Source of the DNA: Syncephalastrum monosporum B8922
Lineage: Eukaryota > Mucoromycota > Mucoromycetes > Mucorales > Syncephalastraceae
Assembly: GCA_000697355.1 (NCBI GenBank)
Contig: JNEN01000777.1
Location: 124,001-188,000, forward strand
Reading direction: 5' to 3'
DNA: 64,000 nucleotides
Positions within the stretch are counted from its first letter, which is position 1. Each line of letters begins with the position of its first letter. This document shows, one piece after another, positions 35,301-47,526 of this stretch. The position numbers were made by a program, and so were the translations under genes. Under the pieces are notes generated by a model. That model had not been told where the DNA came from and ran no database searches. It saw only the letters and a program-made list of their open reading frames with translations.

Positions 35301-38209
35301 TCCACGCGTCGTAGCCGTCACTGACAATCCAGCTCGCCGTGTCTATGCTGAACAGCTGCTGCTCCTGCGTGCTACCGGCTTCACCCTGGACCAGGGCCGG
35401 CAACGTGGGCATGACCGACACGGGGATTTTCGCCTCAGCAAACGCGTTCAACAGTGCCTGACATTCGCCTCGGATTCGCTTAAGGACATGGACAAGTTCA
35501 AAATAAAAGTTGGACGTCTGGGTCATGCCCGCTTCGAGACTGGCGATCATGGCCTGCGACATGGCTTTGGGGAAGTTGTGCTGGGCAGCCAGGATGGCCT
35601 CGGGAGGCGCGTGGCTGATGCAGTCGGCCTGGTAGCGCGTCTGCAAGACAGCCTTGGCCCATTCTTCGACCGCCATCGCACCGAGCTGTCGCTTGAGCGC
35701 CCATTGGGATGTGAGAAGCGTCAAGAGGACTTCTTGGTAGGCCGCTTCCATGACATCATCCGGCCACATGCTCATGGCCATACCGAGTGCCACCGTACAC
35801 GCGACACGGCACCGCACGACTTGATCGACCGTGACGAGAGAGAAGTCTTGGTTGATCATGCCTGCGTCCAGGTTGTGGCCCGCTTCTTCGGGGTTGCCGT
35901 TGGCTTTTTTTGTCGATTTCTTTTTGCTCAGTGCGGCTGCGGCTGGAGGCTGTCCGCCGAGGCCAAACGCACCGGGAGGTTTGTAGAAATGGGTGGCGAC
36001 GTCCAGAGGCTGTCCAATCGGTGTCATGGCGACTTCAAACCAGCTACCTAGCCAGCCCTGTGTTCCCTGGAGTACCATCTGGTTCTCGACGTGGTTGGCG
36101 ATCGTGAGCTGCTTCCACACAGCGAGCGTGCGCTCCAGAACACGCTCGCGTTCTTCAATGACCAAGTTTTGGAACACGAGGCGGTAGACACGTTCATCGA
36201 GCCATTCGGAAGCGGTGCCGCATTCGAGAAAGGTGGACAGCGTGTTGAGGACGGCGACGCGTACGCCTGTGATCGTATGACGAAAGAATGGATAAAGGCG
36301 CGGCACGAGCTCGGCGAGTGAGCATTGGCGCCGGATGATGGCCATCACACTCGGCTGCTCAAAAAGCTTGGCAATCAAGTCCATGACGGCACCGGTGGAG
36401 GCGGTCAGGTCGTCTTTGAGGTCAATCAGGCAGTCCCAGAGCGTAATCACCACGTCGCGTACGCGATTTTCGGTAGCCATGGCGACAAATTCAGCCGTAA
36501 TAGGCAAGAGCGTGGCAGCACTGACAGCGCGCACGTCGTCGTCAGGGTCCAACAAACCGAGGATCACAGCTTCGGTTGTCCCCGCAACGAGCATCTCCAC
36601 CAGGTCCTTGCGCACCGCCACCGCATACTTCAGGCCAAGCAGACCGGCGTGCCGCACCTCCCAGATGGAGCGCCCGCCAAAGGTCGACTCGTCGTCTTGT
36701 GCAATCAGCTTCAACAGCGTTTGATGCACTTTCTGCACCGCTTCCGGTCGCATGTACTGCAGCACGACACCCAGGGTTTGTGAACACGTCTCGCGCACGG
36801 GGCAAACGACTTGGTCCGAGACAAAGTCGGCAAAGCGGTCGAGGGCAAAGACGCAGAGTAGACGGATGGCAACGTCTTCGAGCCAGGCATCGTGGAGTGT
36901 ATCGTTCTGGGCATCCACACGTTTACCCGCGCCCGCTCCGTGGGCCTTTAGAATGCTACGCAGACCAATACCGGCGCCATGGCGAATCTCCCAGGCCGGA
37001 TCAAACAGGTCCAGACAGAGGTGCTCACAGACCATTTTGAATGGCCAGTCGACCTGCTCGCCTTCGGGTTCGTCCTGGGCAGTCTTTTTGGACTCCACCA
37101 CAAACTTGTTGGATTGGGGTTGTGCAGTGAGTTCGAAACCTTCCTCTTGTTTCTCGACTTTGACGGGTGCAGCGGCAGCGGCGGCAGAAGAGGAGGTGGT
37201 GGATGCAGGTGCATTTTTGTTTTTGAGGTCAACAACGCGGACCCTAACATACCGATAAAGAGAGAGAACGAGCGTGTATATGTCATATCTGGAAAAATGC
37301 ACCAAAGAATAGAGGGGTTGTGTAGACGTACTTTTCCTTCTTCTTGTTCATCTTGGCGTCGTTCTTCATTTTACGCTTCAACATGTTTCTCTCGCGCGCG
37401 GACAGGCCGGCCATATTGATTTCTGCCACAGCAGGCGTGGGTGCAGGCGCAGGAGCTGAGGGCGGTTGCACTTGTGCTGGTGAAACTGGCGGTGGCGTGC
37501 TTTCCTGTTTCTTGACAGAGTCGCGCAGGTCGGCCTCATCCACGAGGTCGACTGGACGTGAATAATGATAATAATAATAATAATAATCGTCGTACCATAT
37601 GAGCAAGACACAAGGGAAACAGAAAAAAAGGGAGAAAAATAGGAATAATGGAACGTACCATCCATAAATTGACTGGTCAGACCCAAACGGTCTTTGAGGT
37701 TCTTCCGTTGCAGTTCGAGTCGTTCCTGCGGGCTCATGTCGCTCAAGTCAATGTCGTACTCTTTACCGGCTGAACCCAACAACAATTTGCCGTGCGTGAT
37801 CACAGACGCCAGATCAAACTGGTCAAAGCCCAATTTGTGTGCTGTATCGTCATCGCCCTTGTCGCCCGATACCGGATCCCACGTCGGCACATGTTCTGCA
37901 ATCGCTTCCAAGGCTTGGCCTGCTGCGAGCCGCGTGTCCCAGGCTTTGCTGCGTAGATGCACAACCACCTAAGCCTGCTGTTGAGCCTCGCATCGTACCA
38001 AATCAGGATCAGGATAGCTTACTCTGGACAGGAGATTATATAACTCTCCGGGGTGCTGCTTTTGGATTTCACCCAACTGTTGTGCAGCCGTCCGTCGAAC
38101 GGACGCGGTCGACCCAGTGTCTAACAAGAGCACAAGCCGATCGAGTCTAGGATTGGACAGTCAGGCTGCAGGCTATGAGAAAAACCGCTTTGATTTACCT
38201 TGTTGCCAT
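32326..38209 (-). CDS. MOT1: MOT1/BTAF1, Swi2/Snf2 ATPase that removes TBP from DNA
   Basis: Five exons (38209-38199, 38146-38023, 37968-37659, 37551-37332, 37243-32326) join in phase to 1860 residues, close to yeast Mot1. The N-terminus [17 protein letters not shown] begins the HEAT-repeat array that grips TBP; the long middle is HEAT repeats. The C-terminal ATPase has motif [12 protein letters not shown], motif II DEGH (DEGHIIKNG, the Mot1-type variant), motif [16 protein letters not shown], and motifs [17 protein letters not shown] and [13 protein letters not shown]-terminal bridge is present. The protein acts in the nucleus as a global regulator of transcription initiation. The 11-base first exon is supported by phase and by the family start. 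The 4.9-kb last exon is uninterrupted. Gephyrin follows on the same strand after 142 bases. Confidence 0.96.
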
Positions 38210-38644
38210 GATAAAAACGGAAGGTAATCACTGCCGAGGTGACTTGGGCAATGCACCATGGCCAGGCGGAGGGCTGCAAAAGCGATGCCTTCTTATATCT
38301 TCACTTTGGCCCGTAAGCATTTCAGAACCCGAGCGTATGATTGAAACTCCGTGGCCCATTTCCTATTTAGGTTTCATGGCGTCAAACCCGTTCCTTGCCT
38401 TTTGCCCGCTGTGATTGTAACTTTTCCAAGCAGTTATACGCGCAAAAGAGAAGAGACACATATCCCTTTGAGCATAACTATTTTTTCATGCCAAGTAACT
38501 GAGACAAGGGTGCTCCTTGTTTTGCAGTCATAATGAATGCATACGCTGTTTATTTCAACTCTTCACATATATAATATGACGTGATCGAATATGAGAAAGA
38601 AAAAGACAGACCAAGAGTGTCAAGAACCCGCCTGTTCCAAGGAC
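38210..38644. promoter_or_regulatory. Upstream region of MOT1 and 3' end of the nucleoporin gene
   Basis: This is a 435-base gap between two minus-strand genes. It is mixed AT-rich sequence with no clear TATA box and no gene seen. Confidence 0.45.
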
Positions 38645-41349
38645 TCACGATGGGAAGCAAAACGGACCCTTTCCTTTATCCTTCGTTTGCTCCTCCTTTC
38701 TTTTCTTCTGATCCTCTTTGCTCACAATACTGAGATTACTGAGTGCCGCCAGCACCTGTTCCTTGCGTGAGAAATCATCATCTTTATCTTTTGTCAAACA
38801 GCCTACCTCTTCCACCAGGACATCTTTGCCGCAGAGCTCAACATTATGGACTGGGACAGGCTCTTCTCCAGTCTTATTGCTCAAGTTGAGTGGATGTGGC
38901 TTGTCGCAAGAACAGAAGATCGGCCAGACAGGCTTCTTCTCGCTTTCTCTTTGCACCGCTTGCCATACAAGGTGGCGAACACGGTTCACCAGTCGGGTGT
39001 GTTTCTCCACAATTTCTTTGGTCCGTGCTTCGGTTCTTTGCCGTTTTTCATCGACCTTTCTGGCGTACTCTACCATTGCTTTTTGGCGTTCGTATTCGCG
39101 TGCTTGCAGGATTATCCTATAGGGTCGGTCAGCGAAACGTAGCATCCGGCTATTCTCTTCATACCCGCGCCTTACCTTTTTTCCGTTTCCTTGGAGCACT
39201 GATCCATCTTGCATAGATATAGCTGGTTTTGGTTTGCACGTTGATCCCAGAACTTTACGGCTGCCTTTGAGACAGGCTTCTCGTCCTGGCAAGCAACAAG
39301 ACGTGGCTGTGGCGGGACTTGGTAGACATCTTGGAGTTTGCGCGATGGGACAAAGGTAGGCATGGGTAAGCCTTCCTTGTCGCGATTCACTTGGTATGCA
39401 GGCTGTGAAAATTGGGTACGTTCGCCGAGCAAAATAGCCAACGGGTAGCCCGACATCGTCAATGCAATGACATAGCGCCCCGACTTGACAGGATAGACAG
39501 CGAGACCGACCACGGGGTTGGGGAGGCCACCTCCTAAAGATTGAGTGTCTACCAGGCACTTGACTTGTGATGCGTGCTTCTTGGCCGACCATCGATCCAC
39601 GATATCCAGGACAGCAGTGTGGTCGTGGCCGCGCCGGTAGCGAAGGTCGAGCTGTGCCAATTCGCGTGTCCAGCGCTCCATGAGTATAACGTGTGAGCCA
39701 GCGGCATGGAACACGTGGATGGTATCTTGCGGGTACATGGGATCGACCATCAAGGTCAACCTGCCTTTGGCTATTCTGCGTTCTTCGTACACTGAAGCTC
39801 GTGGCAGAGCATGGGATGTCGCGAGAAATTCGACGAGCTGGTGCAAAAGATATCAAAGCCATGAGTCGAGGGGAAACCGTCACTTATCACACTTCACTTT
39901 ACCTTCATTTGCCACTCGCAGAGTGAGTTGCATGTGTTCCATTGAGGATCGATTTCGTTCTCAAGCAGACAGATGTGCACTCGGCCTTCATCGTATGCTA
40001 GCACCATAAGGTTGAGGGGCTGACTCTGGACAAAAGCCATGTCACAGAGCGTGCCCAGCTTGGTAGGCTTCGATAGCTTGCCATCATGCTTCTTTTCAAA
40101 GATGAAAGGGCCTTGCTTTTTTAATGGGTACTCGATGGTGGCTGCGTCGCCTTTGAGTCGGATCATGCCGTCATTTTCATATTTGGCTGCTTTCATGATG
40201 TCGTACAGCCAGAGGTAGTGCAATTGAAACAGGTGATAGAGTTCCTCCAGGGGGCCGTCAAGACCCGCTGCGCTGGATCGTATGATTCTGTCAAGTTTGC
40301 CGAGGGTCATATCGCACAGCGTCTGCATCAAGTACTCGGGAACGATACTAAATAGGAAATGTCAGCTGTCCCATCCACGGGTACGTCCCATCCACGGGTG
40401 ATGTGAGATGCCTTACCTGTCATGGGGCAGGACGGGGCAGATGCTATAGACGAATCCGTCCGGAAGAGCATAATAAAGTGTAAAAGCTTCCCAGCCGCAG
40501 TCGCTCGGTGTGGTGCTGCTAGGAGGAGAGCCGATAGTAAAGGAAAGCACACGGTCTTCCTGATCAGCGAGTTCAGAGTCTGTTTCTGTCCTCTCGCTAT
40601 TGACGGTGTCAGAGTCGCTATTGCTTCCAGTGTCGTTATCATCATCATCATCGTTATCGCTGTTGTCGCTGTCGTCACTATCATCCTCTGTGCTGCGTCG
40701 TTTGGATCCAAGCAGGAACATCTGCTCCGGTTCTGCCAGGTCACGGGTGATATCGAACATGCTGATCGAGCCAGTCAGTGGGTGCATTAATACATACTCA
40801 CAGCAAATAGGTCATGTGATCTGTGTGTTACCTGAGGAGACCGTCTCTTGTCAGGACCATCAGACATGTCTGCGTGCGGCTCAAGGGGTGCCACATCATT
40901 TTGGTGATCGGTGGTGTGTGATCCGATTTACCGATACGAAGCGTGCGGCAGTCGACGGAGGTCTCTTTTACGTCGAGATATCTCTTGAGAGCGATTTGGT
41001 CAATGCACACCACAACAAGCTGTCCTCTGGCGCCTTGCACAGCCAGGTATTCGCCCGTGCTGTTAGGCACCAGACTCTCAATTGAAAACTCGAGATCGGG
41101 CGATATTAGCTGGACAAAAATCAGCACGAGTTCAGTATTAAGCAGAGCTCTTCTTTTACTACAGACCGAAAGAAAGGGCGCCGCAGCAGTCTTGCTTTCG
41201 AGGTGAGTTACTGCCAATGAGGCATTGTGGGCGACAAAGAGGAGTTCGCCACAGACAGCAACAACATTCGACGAGTCTGGAGGGAGAGCAGGTCGTGCTT
41301 TTGAGAAAATGGGAAGTGTCTCGATGCAATCGAGGTGGGAATGCGGCAT
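38645..41349 (-). CDS. NUP82: Nup82/Nup88-type nucleoporin
   Basis: Six exons (41349-41167, 41109-40832, 40761-40417, 40347-39903, 39837-39176, 39116-38645) join in phase to 794 residues. The family was recognised from the propeller pattern: ITKMMWHPLSRTQTCLMVL followed by TRDGLLRMFDITRD, then WEAFTLYYALPDGFVYSICP, as in Nup82 and Nup88. An acidic Ser/Asp insertion (about residues 175-210) interrupts the propeller. A coiled-coil-like charged segment (IILQAREYERQKAMVEYARK and on) follows, as expected for the part that binds the Nup159-Nsp1 complex on the cytoplasmic face of the pore. The C-terminus after that coil is shorter and less coil-like than usual. The same frame is open about 20 residues upstream of the ATG, so a longer start through an unseen exon is possible. 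Confidence 0.75.
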
Positions 41350-42006
41350 GGAGAAAGGCTGCGGCTCAAAAAACGCGCCTGTACCGGTTAAAGCAGACGA
41401 ACTCTTGTGTCACGACGCCACAATTCCTGTTTGCCGCAGCCAGTTTAATCTGTAGACGGTGCTTCTCCAAGCTCAGTTTCTGCATTGATTGACAAGTGTA
41501 AATATGTCGAAAAGAAGGTGCATATCAAACGAAGAAATCGATACTTGCAATATATCACTGCCCTGTACATACGTTCGCATTATAATATGTTATTTTCTTT
41601 GTTAGCATTCCCTCCTTTCGCTAATTGTTGAAGTACACGTAGTGAGATTAACGGCACAATATAGGAATATGAACTCCCATTCCATCATTTCATAAGTCTG
41701 CCCACGAAAAAACTGTTCATCCAGCTTGCAAGGTGTTTGAGTCTACCTAAGGAATGGATGCAGATGGTCCCTCTGAGGCTAGTGATAAAGCATGCTATAT
41801 AATAAGATACTATCATTTTCCAATGCTGTCAAAGCCATATAGGACTGTTGTTGGCTAAGCGTGTGATCCTTCTTGTTTTGAGTCGACAACGTAGACACGA
41901 AATTCTGTCTATGCTGTAGCTGAGCCGAAGTGTCTTTGAACATCAAGACTCAGTTGTTGTGAATTTTGATACCCCGTCTTTTTCTTATTCTTATTCTTCT
42001 TTTGCT
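41350..42006. promoter_or_regulatory. Divergent region nucleoporin / SRP72
   Basis: These 657 bases lie between two head-to-head start codons. The half near SRP72 ends in a TTCTTATTC-type pyrimidine leader. No TATA box is evident and no gene was seen. Confidence 0.45.
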
Positions 42007-44258
42007 ATGGCGTCTGCTGACGAGCAAAAGATTGCGACGCTCTTCCAGGATCTGCAAAAGGCCGCCGAGAGTGGTGACGATGACACCGCGTTGGAGGCGT
42101 GCAATGCTATTTTGAAGGTCTCGCCAGATGATCGCGTTGCCCTTCACTGCAAAGTGGTCACTCTTATTCGTCTCGGAAGCTACAATGACGCGATTTCTAT
42201 TATTGCTCGCAAATTCAAGAACGACAGCGAGGTCGACCTCACCTTTGAGCGTATTTACTGCTACTACCGCACAAACCAGCTCCAACCGGCCTTTGACCTG
42301 TTGAACCAAGTCAAGGAGAAGCGCAATGACCCTGCATTCAAGTATTTGGAAGCTCAGCTGGTAAAGAGGAAAAAGAACCAGGCCGTCTCGCGTGCCAGGT
42401 ATCTGTCTTTGACTTTACCTTTGCTCACGCCGTCTTGTTTTTGTCTTGCAGCTCTACGCGGATGACCAGTACGCCAAGTCGATCCAGCTGTACGAGGACC
42501 TGCTTGCGGACGTGGACAAGGCCAGCCACCTTTACGAGGAGATCCAGGTCAACTTGCTGGCGGCCAAGGCGGCGCTTGCTTTCACGGACAAGGACGCCGC
42601 TCCTGAGAACGAGCCGATCCTCGATCAAGTGAACAAGCAGGCTTCGTACGAGGTCGCCTACAACGCTGCCTCGCTGCATCTGGCCCGCTCCGATCTGGAT
42701 GAAGCCCGGAAGCAGCTCGAAACAGCGAGAAGTAAGCCCGCTACGATCTCGACGCTGTGTGTCCATTTACTGATCCGACCTTATTGCAGAGACGTGCCAC
42801 GAGAAGCTCACGGACGCGGATACGCCTCAGGAGGAGATCGACGAGGAGCTGGCTGTGATTGCCACTCAGCTGGCTTATACCTACCAGATGCAGGGCCGCC
42901 TCGACGATGCGATGGAAATATACCAATCGGTCCTCGACTCTGGGTAAGTCGTCATGGGAGTCAGCAAAGGAACAAGAGCTTATAGGGCTTGTTGTTTAGC
43001 ATTGAAGATGCTGGCGTCAAGGCCGTGGCCTCCAACAACATTGTGGCTGTGCAGCAGAAGAAGGACGTTTTCGATGCAGCCAAGAAACTCAAGGCAGCCA
43101 GTGGCAAGCCTGTTGATAATAAGCTGAAACGCTATCAGAAACGTGTCATCGCCATGAACGATGCCCTCTTGCAGCTATACATGAACAAGGTATGCTTCCG
43201 CTTCCGACTGTTGTAGAAAATAGAATGCTGAGCCCTACGTAGTACTCCGCCTGTCGAGATGCTGCCCAGCGTCTCATTGACACGTACGGCGACTGCGACG
43301 AGTATTATCTCATCCTGGCATCCGCGACCTACCAGCAGCACAAGGCGGAAAAAGCGATCGAGGAGCTGAAAGCATTTGCCGAGAAAAAACCCGAGTCAGT
43401 GGCAATCCGCTTTGCTACAATTCAGCTTCAGCTACTGCAGTCGCAAACGACTGGTGCATTGGCTACCTTGGAAGCATATCTGTCCCACATTGGCGGAATA
43501 AGCGCGAGTACTACCGTCCCGCTTTGATTGCCCTATTAGTTTGGCTTTATGAGCAAACAGGCCAGTCACAACGCGCCATGGAAATACTCGAACAGGCCTC
43601 AGCTTATTGGAAGAAAGACCCCAAGTTGGGATTAAACGCGCCTTCCTCCATCCTCAAACAGACTGCTGCTTTCAAGCTCAAGTCGGGCCGCTACAGCGAG
43701 GCCGCCGTCGACTATGAGGAACTGGTGCGAGAAGATCCTACGGATGCTCAGGCTGTCGCAGGTTTGGTGGCTGCCTATGTCGAGATTGACCCAGCCAAGG
43801 CGGAGCAGTATGGCAACGCACTGCCAAGTATTGCACTGGATCATTTGGACGTACAGAGTCTCGAGCGGTCCGTCCCTGGTGTGAAACGTGGCTATGTGCG
43901 CAAGGCACCGGGCCAAACCCCGCAGGTCAAGACCAAGAGCAAGAAGAAGAGAAAGCCCCTGCTACCCAAGAACTATGACCCGAACAACACGCCCGATCCT
44001 GAGCGCTGGCTGCCGAAGTACGAGCGTTCGTCTTACCGCGTCAAGGGCAAGAACAAGAAGGCAGCGAGTCGCGGTCCCCAGGGGTCCTATGTTGCGGGCG
44101 GAGGCATTGGTAGCACAGGGAGCGCTAAAATTGCTGGTAAACAGGTCGAAGACGCAGAGCAGACGAGTCCCCCGCCAGAGCCTGCGAAACCAAAGGCATC
44201 GGGCTCCAAAGCAGCCAACAAAAAGAAGGGAGGAAAAAAGAAAGGCAAGAAATGGTAA
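42007..44258 (+). CDS. SRP72: Signal recognition particle subunit SRP72, with one frame break
   Basis: Exons 42007-42360, 42452-42731, 42790-42943, 43000-43189 and 43243-44258. The protein is a helical TPR array (for example AYNAASLHLARSDLDEARKQ and LAYTYQMQGRLDDAMEIYQ). A basic C-terminus follows, with the SRP72 RNA-binding signature KPLLPKNYDPNNTPDPERWL. It binds SRP68 and 7S RNA in the cytosol and is needed for ER targeting. In exon 5 the frame stops at 43525. The downstream frame (WRNKREYYRPALIALLVWLY) resumes from 43491, so one base is missing, or two are extra, near 43485-43491. No intron fits. The healed length is about 660 residues, normal for the family. The tail is Lys-rich (KKKGGKKKGKKW). 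Confidence 0.9.
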
Positions 44259-44260
44259 TC

Positions 44261-44266
44261 AATAAA
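44261..44266 (+). terminator. Poly(A) signal of SRP72
   Basis: AATAAA begins two bases after the SRP72 stop codon. Confidence 0.5.
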
Positions 44267-44453
44267 CTTTGTTGAGCCACTGGTTGGTGCTGTGGCACGA
44301 ACCAATCAAATGCGTTGAATGAGCCCCCCGAATGCCGTCGGTAGACATCTCAGTTCCCGTCCGTTCCCCGCGAACATTTTTGTTGTGTTTATTTGCCCCC
44401 ATTGCGCAGCACCACGCGCGCAACCCATTTGTGCGACCCTAAGCGTTTTTCCC

Positions 44454-44460
44454 TATAAAG
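44454..44460 (+). promoter_or_regulatory. TATA box of the microprotein gene
   Basis: TATAAAG lies 80 bases before the ATG at 44540, and a strongly CT-rich leader (44476-44515) follows. Confidence 0.65.
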
Positions 44461-44539
44461 AGAGCCTGTCCTGACCTCTCCACGTTTTCTTTTCTCTTCT
44501 TCCTTCTTTACTCCACATATATCCAGAACCCATATCACC

Positions 44540-44662
44540 ATGCACGCCCACATTCATCTTCCACATTGCTTCAGCGACTACTACAACTTTTGCCCCGGTT
44601 GCGGCGTCGATGTCTCCCAATTCTCGCACGAAGACTCCTGCCCTTATGCTCACCAGCGGTGA
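44540..44662 (+). CDS. Cys/His-rich microprotein, 40 residues
   Basis: A short frame from the ATG at 44540 to the TGA at 44660-44662 is too small for routine calling. It is preceded by a TATA box and a pyrimidine leader laid out as at the real genes nearby. The product has His-rich ends (MHAHIHLPHC), a zinc-ribbon-like knuckle FCPGCGVDVS and a second CPYAH. It could form a single small zinc site (CPGC plus C or H pairs). I recognise no family. Codon use is GC-biased at third positions, as in highly expressed neighbours. The stop lies inside CGGTGACT, so a donor at 44659 and a further exon are possible. Confidence is limited by length. Confidence 0.5.
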   Translation: MHAHIHLPHCFSDYYNFCPGCGVDVSQFSHEDSCPYAHQR

Positions 44663-46984
44663 CTGAACCTCCATGCTTTCTATCCTGATTCCAATTACGA
44701 ACAAAGAAAACGCCAAGCAAAATGCCTGAGCGAAACATTCGACGCGGTGCAGTGAAACAATCAGCCTGGCGCCATTGCTAGCGCTTCATACCCCACATAT
44801 TTCATACCATTTTCCTGCCTGGCTTTCTTGCTTATATTCACATCTCTACTATTCCAGTCTATTGCATTGTATCTTACATTCTCCATTTCTTTCCCCAATC
44901 CCCGCCTTCGCTGTAAATAACTAGTCTGTACTCTAGAATTTTTGTACACGTAACTGCGACGTTTTCTTTATAAATATAGTAACGTTTTCACTCCTCCATC
45001 ATCCTTCTATCATGGGGGGGGCCTCCACAGAACGAACATCAGCTGAATACGAATGTGCTCGTCAGCGATCTGTCGTCAGATGCTTCAACCATCATACGTC
45101 CCCTTGTATTGGGAAAAAGGCTGAATTTACCCGTCTTACCAGTTAGTTGGATCTCACAAGCCCTATGCCTGACATCTGCATGAGAAACAAACAGGTTGCC
45201 ATGCATGAGTATGTCTATTTTACTGCACGGAGGGCGGTGTTTTAAGACCACCGCATGATAAATAACATGAATGGATATAAAATGAAGCCAAGCAGACGCG
45301 TGTGATGCCAAGTATGTCAATTCCACGAGATAAAGATACGAATGCCGGCTGGATACATACATTCTTTTGCTTTCCCTTCCAGGTCCCATGATGAACCGAT
45401 GAAGAAAAAACATGGTCAAAGCGATAGAGTTCTTTTTATAAACTAGCATTCTCGCCGTTCGATCTTGGATGGCATGTCACGGGGGAAAAGCCGACGTGCC
45501 ACATGCAGCATCGATGGTGCCATAATGGGAGCCGTGGCACAGCGCTACCTAAAGCGGATGTGAAGCGCAGGCGTTGCCGCAGCCGCAGCCATGACACCCA
45601 ATGACCGCTACCATACATGATGCGTGTATTATTAATTCTATTACCAGACGTTTGGAACGCTGAGCACAAGGGCGCCATGGGCCAGTGCCGCCGCCACTCA
45701 GCGTGAAACAGCCGCTGTATCTTTAGATTTGTCATGCATGTATTTTCTGTTATCCAATGACCATTCACGCGTACTACCATACAGTATCCACACATTATGT
45801 TGACGCGGATGACAGTCGTATTTTTCTAACCGTTTCTATGGTCAGTCTGACAGCTGCGATTTAATATGCGCACGATGGCTACTGATCTCGTTTGACTGCT
45901 TACGCCATATAAATGTGATAAAGATGATGCCATACGCGTACACATGATCAGCATGCGGGAAGTAGATATTCCAGACACGGAAGCCCTTTACGATGCCACC
46001 CAATAGTCTCTTGCGCTAGTAATTAAAACTATAGTACATTTACCCGTTGGTACTGATGCAGCTGAGCATTCAACAAGACAGGACATTGCTGTTTTCACTT
46101 CAAAAGATTCTTGTTCGATAAACGAGTTCATGGAAAATATGCCAGTACGTAATGTAGTAGAGCTGTTTAAGATAGAGAGAAAACATGTATACATTGTCAG
46201 ATATCATCTTAGACATCGAAACCATGAGCGATTCTCATATTTGTGTATAGAGGGAGGAGCTGCAGAAAGGCTGGATTAAAGGTACTATTCAGTCTGTTTT
46301 CTCATCTGCTGGTATACAACAGCAGTTTGACTTTATGGATTGCGCATAGGTTTTGTGCGTATGCGCTCAATATATCGTTAGATGCAAATAACTTACTACC
46401 ATAGACATTCTGTGGTGCCATGCATCGCCAGTATTGTGCTCTTATCAAAGCCTGAATCATGCGCGGAAATGGATTGACTTATATTTCCGGCTAACGCAAC
46501 GCAAAGTGTAGTCGTGCATTACTGCTAAGTTATCAGTGCACTTGAATTTGACTAGCTACAAAAAAAGACACACCCACGCTTATACTCTCCCTGGAGTTGA
46601 TATCAAGTCATACGGCACTGATCATGACCACCTTTACTACTGCATTTTATATAGCATGTTCAATGTGCATTTGTAGCAAACGCACTTCATCTCGTAATAT
46701 CTTACGGTAGACACAGCATTTACTATGCTAAAAACCTTCGTATCTCGTTTTCCTGCACTTCTCACACTACTTGCATACGCGATCTCTACGTTTCTGTGAG
46801 TTGGAAAAATGAGATAATAGATAAAAGATGGCTGAACGCAGCAGTGAGAGACAGACGAACACGACGATTCCTGGTCAGAGGAATTTGCAAATGATGATGT
46901 CAATCCTCAGTAATGGCGCCAAGTATTAAGTAAAGATGAGATATATTGAGGTTATTATGTTTCTTCAAATTAGGACATATCCAT
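44663..46984. other. Gene-poor intergenic region
   Basis: These 2.3 kb have no recognised gene. A GC-rich island at about 45470-45720 supports a 119-residue minus-strand frame (45436-45795) with no domain and many Trp, Cys and Arg residues; I do not call it. The run of seven G at 45014-45020 is the only notable homopolymer. Confidence 0.4.
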
Positions 46985-47459
46985 TCATGCTTGCGATGCA
47001 TCATATGACGGGTTTGTCATATCCTTACGAGAGGCATGAAAGTTATGTGAGCTCAGCATCTGATGGTGGACGTACAGTTACGATCAATGGTCTCACTAAT
47101 TGTAAACAACCTATTGTTCTGCTTACCTTAATGTTCTGGTCTTGTTTAATGCGGTTCCATGGCTCTGAGCTATGCCTGCGGTCAACTTCAACTTCGGGGT
47201 GGGTTCTCAATATGTGAACTGCAATAAATACAACAAAATGCGTGTCAGCAATACTTCCCGAAGCTACTTTGATGAAGAAAATTACATCCGTGTTTGTATA
47301 TGGAAATACTTGTAAGTGTCTTTTTTTTCACCGACATCACAGAAGCAAGCATGGTACGTACGTGAGGGCGGCAGCATAACCCATGGCGGAGAACGCAAAT
47401 AGAGGTGTCAGAGCAGGATTTTGTTTGAGGGTATGAGCGAGTGTTTGCAAAAGTCCCAT
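46985..47459 (-). CDS. NDUFA4/B12D-like small mitochondrial inner-membrane protein
   Basis: Four exons (47459-47362, 47308-47286, 47218-47127, 47059-46985) join in phase to 95 residues. Exon 2 is only 23 bases. The N-terminus is amphipathic, then QNPALTPLFAFSAMGYAAAL forms the single membrane segment. THPEVEVDRRHSSEPWN matches the family's conserved D-x-x-W-D-R...EPWN block, with the order and spacing of MLRQ/NDUFA4 proteins. These are small inner-membrane proteins, once placed in complex I and now in cytochrome c oxidase. A TATA box lies 56 bases upstream of the start. No open frame of useful length covers the gene, so it is easily missed. The last exon (MLSSHNFHASRK to the stop) is the least certain. 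Confidence 0.75.
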
Positions 47460-47514
47460 TGTACAGAATGCGATGATGCTTGGTGTTTTGTGCTATTTTC
47501 TGACAACAATCTCG

Positions 47515-47526
47515 CCTTTTTATATA
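47515..47526 (-). promoter_or_regulatory. TATA box of the NDUFA4-like gene
   Basis: On the minus strand the sequence reads TATATAAAAAGG, 56 bases upstream of the ATG at 47459. Confidence 0.65.

Noticed and set aside
32326..37305. The long MOT1 frame taken as a complete gene starting inside the intron
   Set aside because: Its first residues are intron translation. Joining four upstream exons gives the true MOT1 N-terminus.
45436..45795. 119-residue minus-strand frame in a GC-rich island
   Set aside because: Trp, His and Arg are unusually frequent and there is no domain or leader. It is probably a chance frame in GC-rich sequence.
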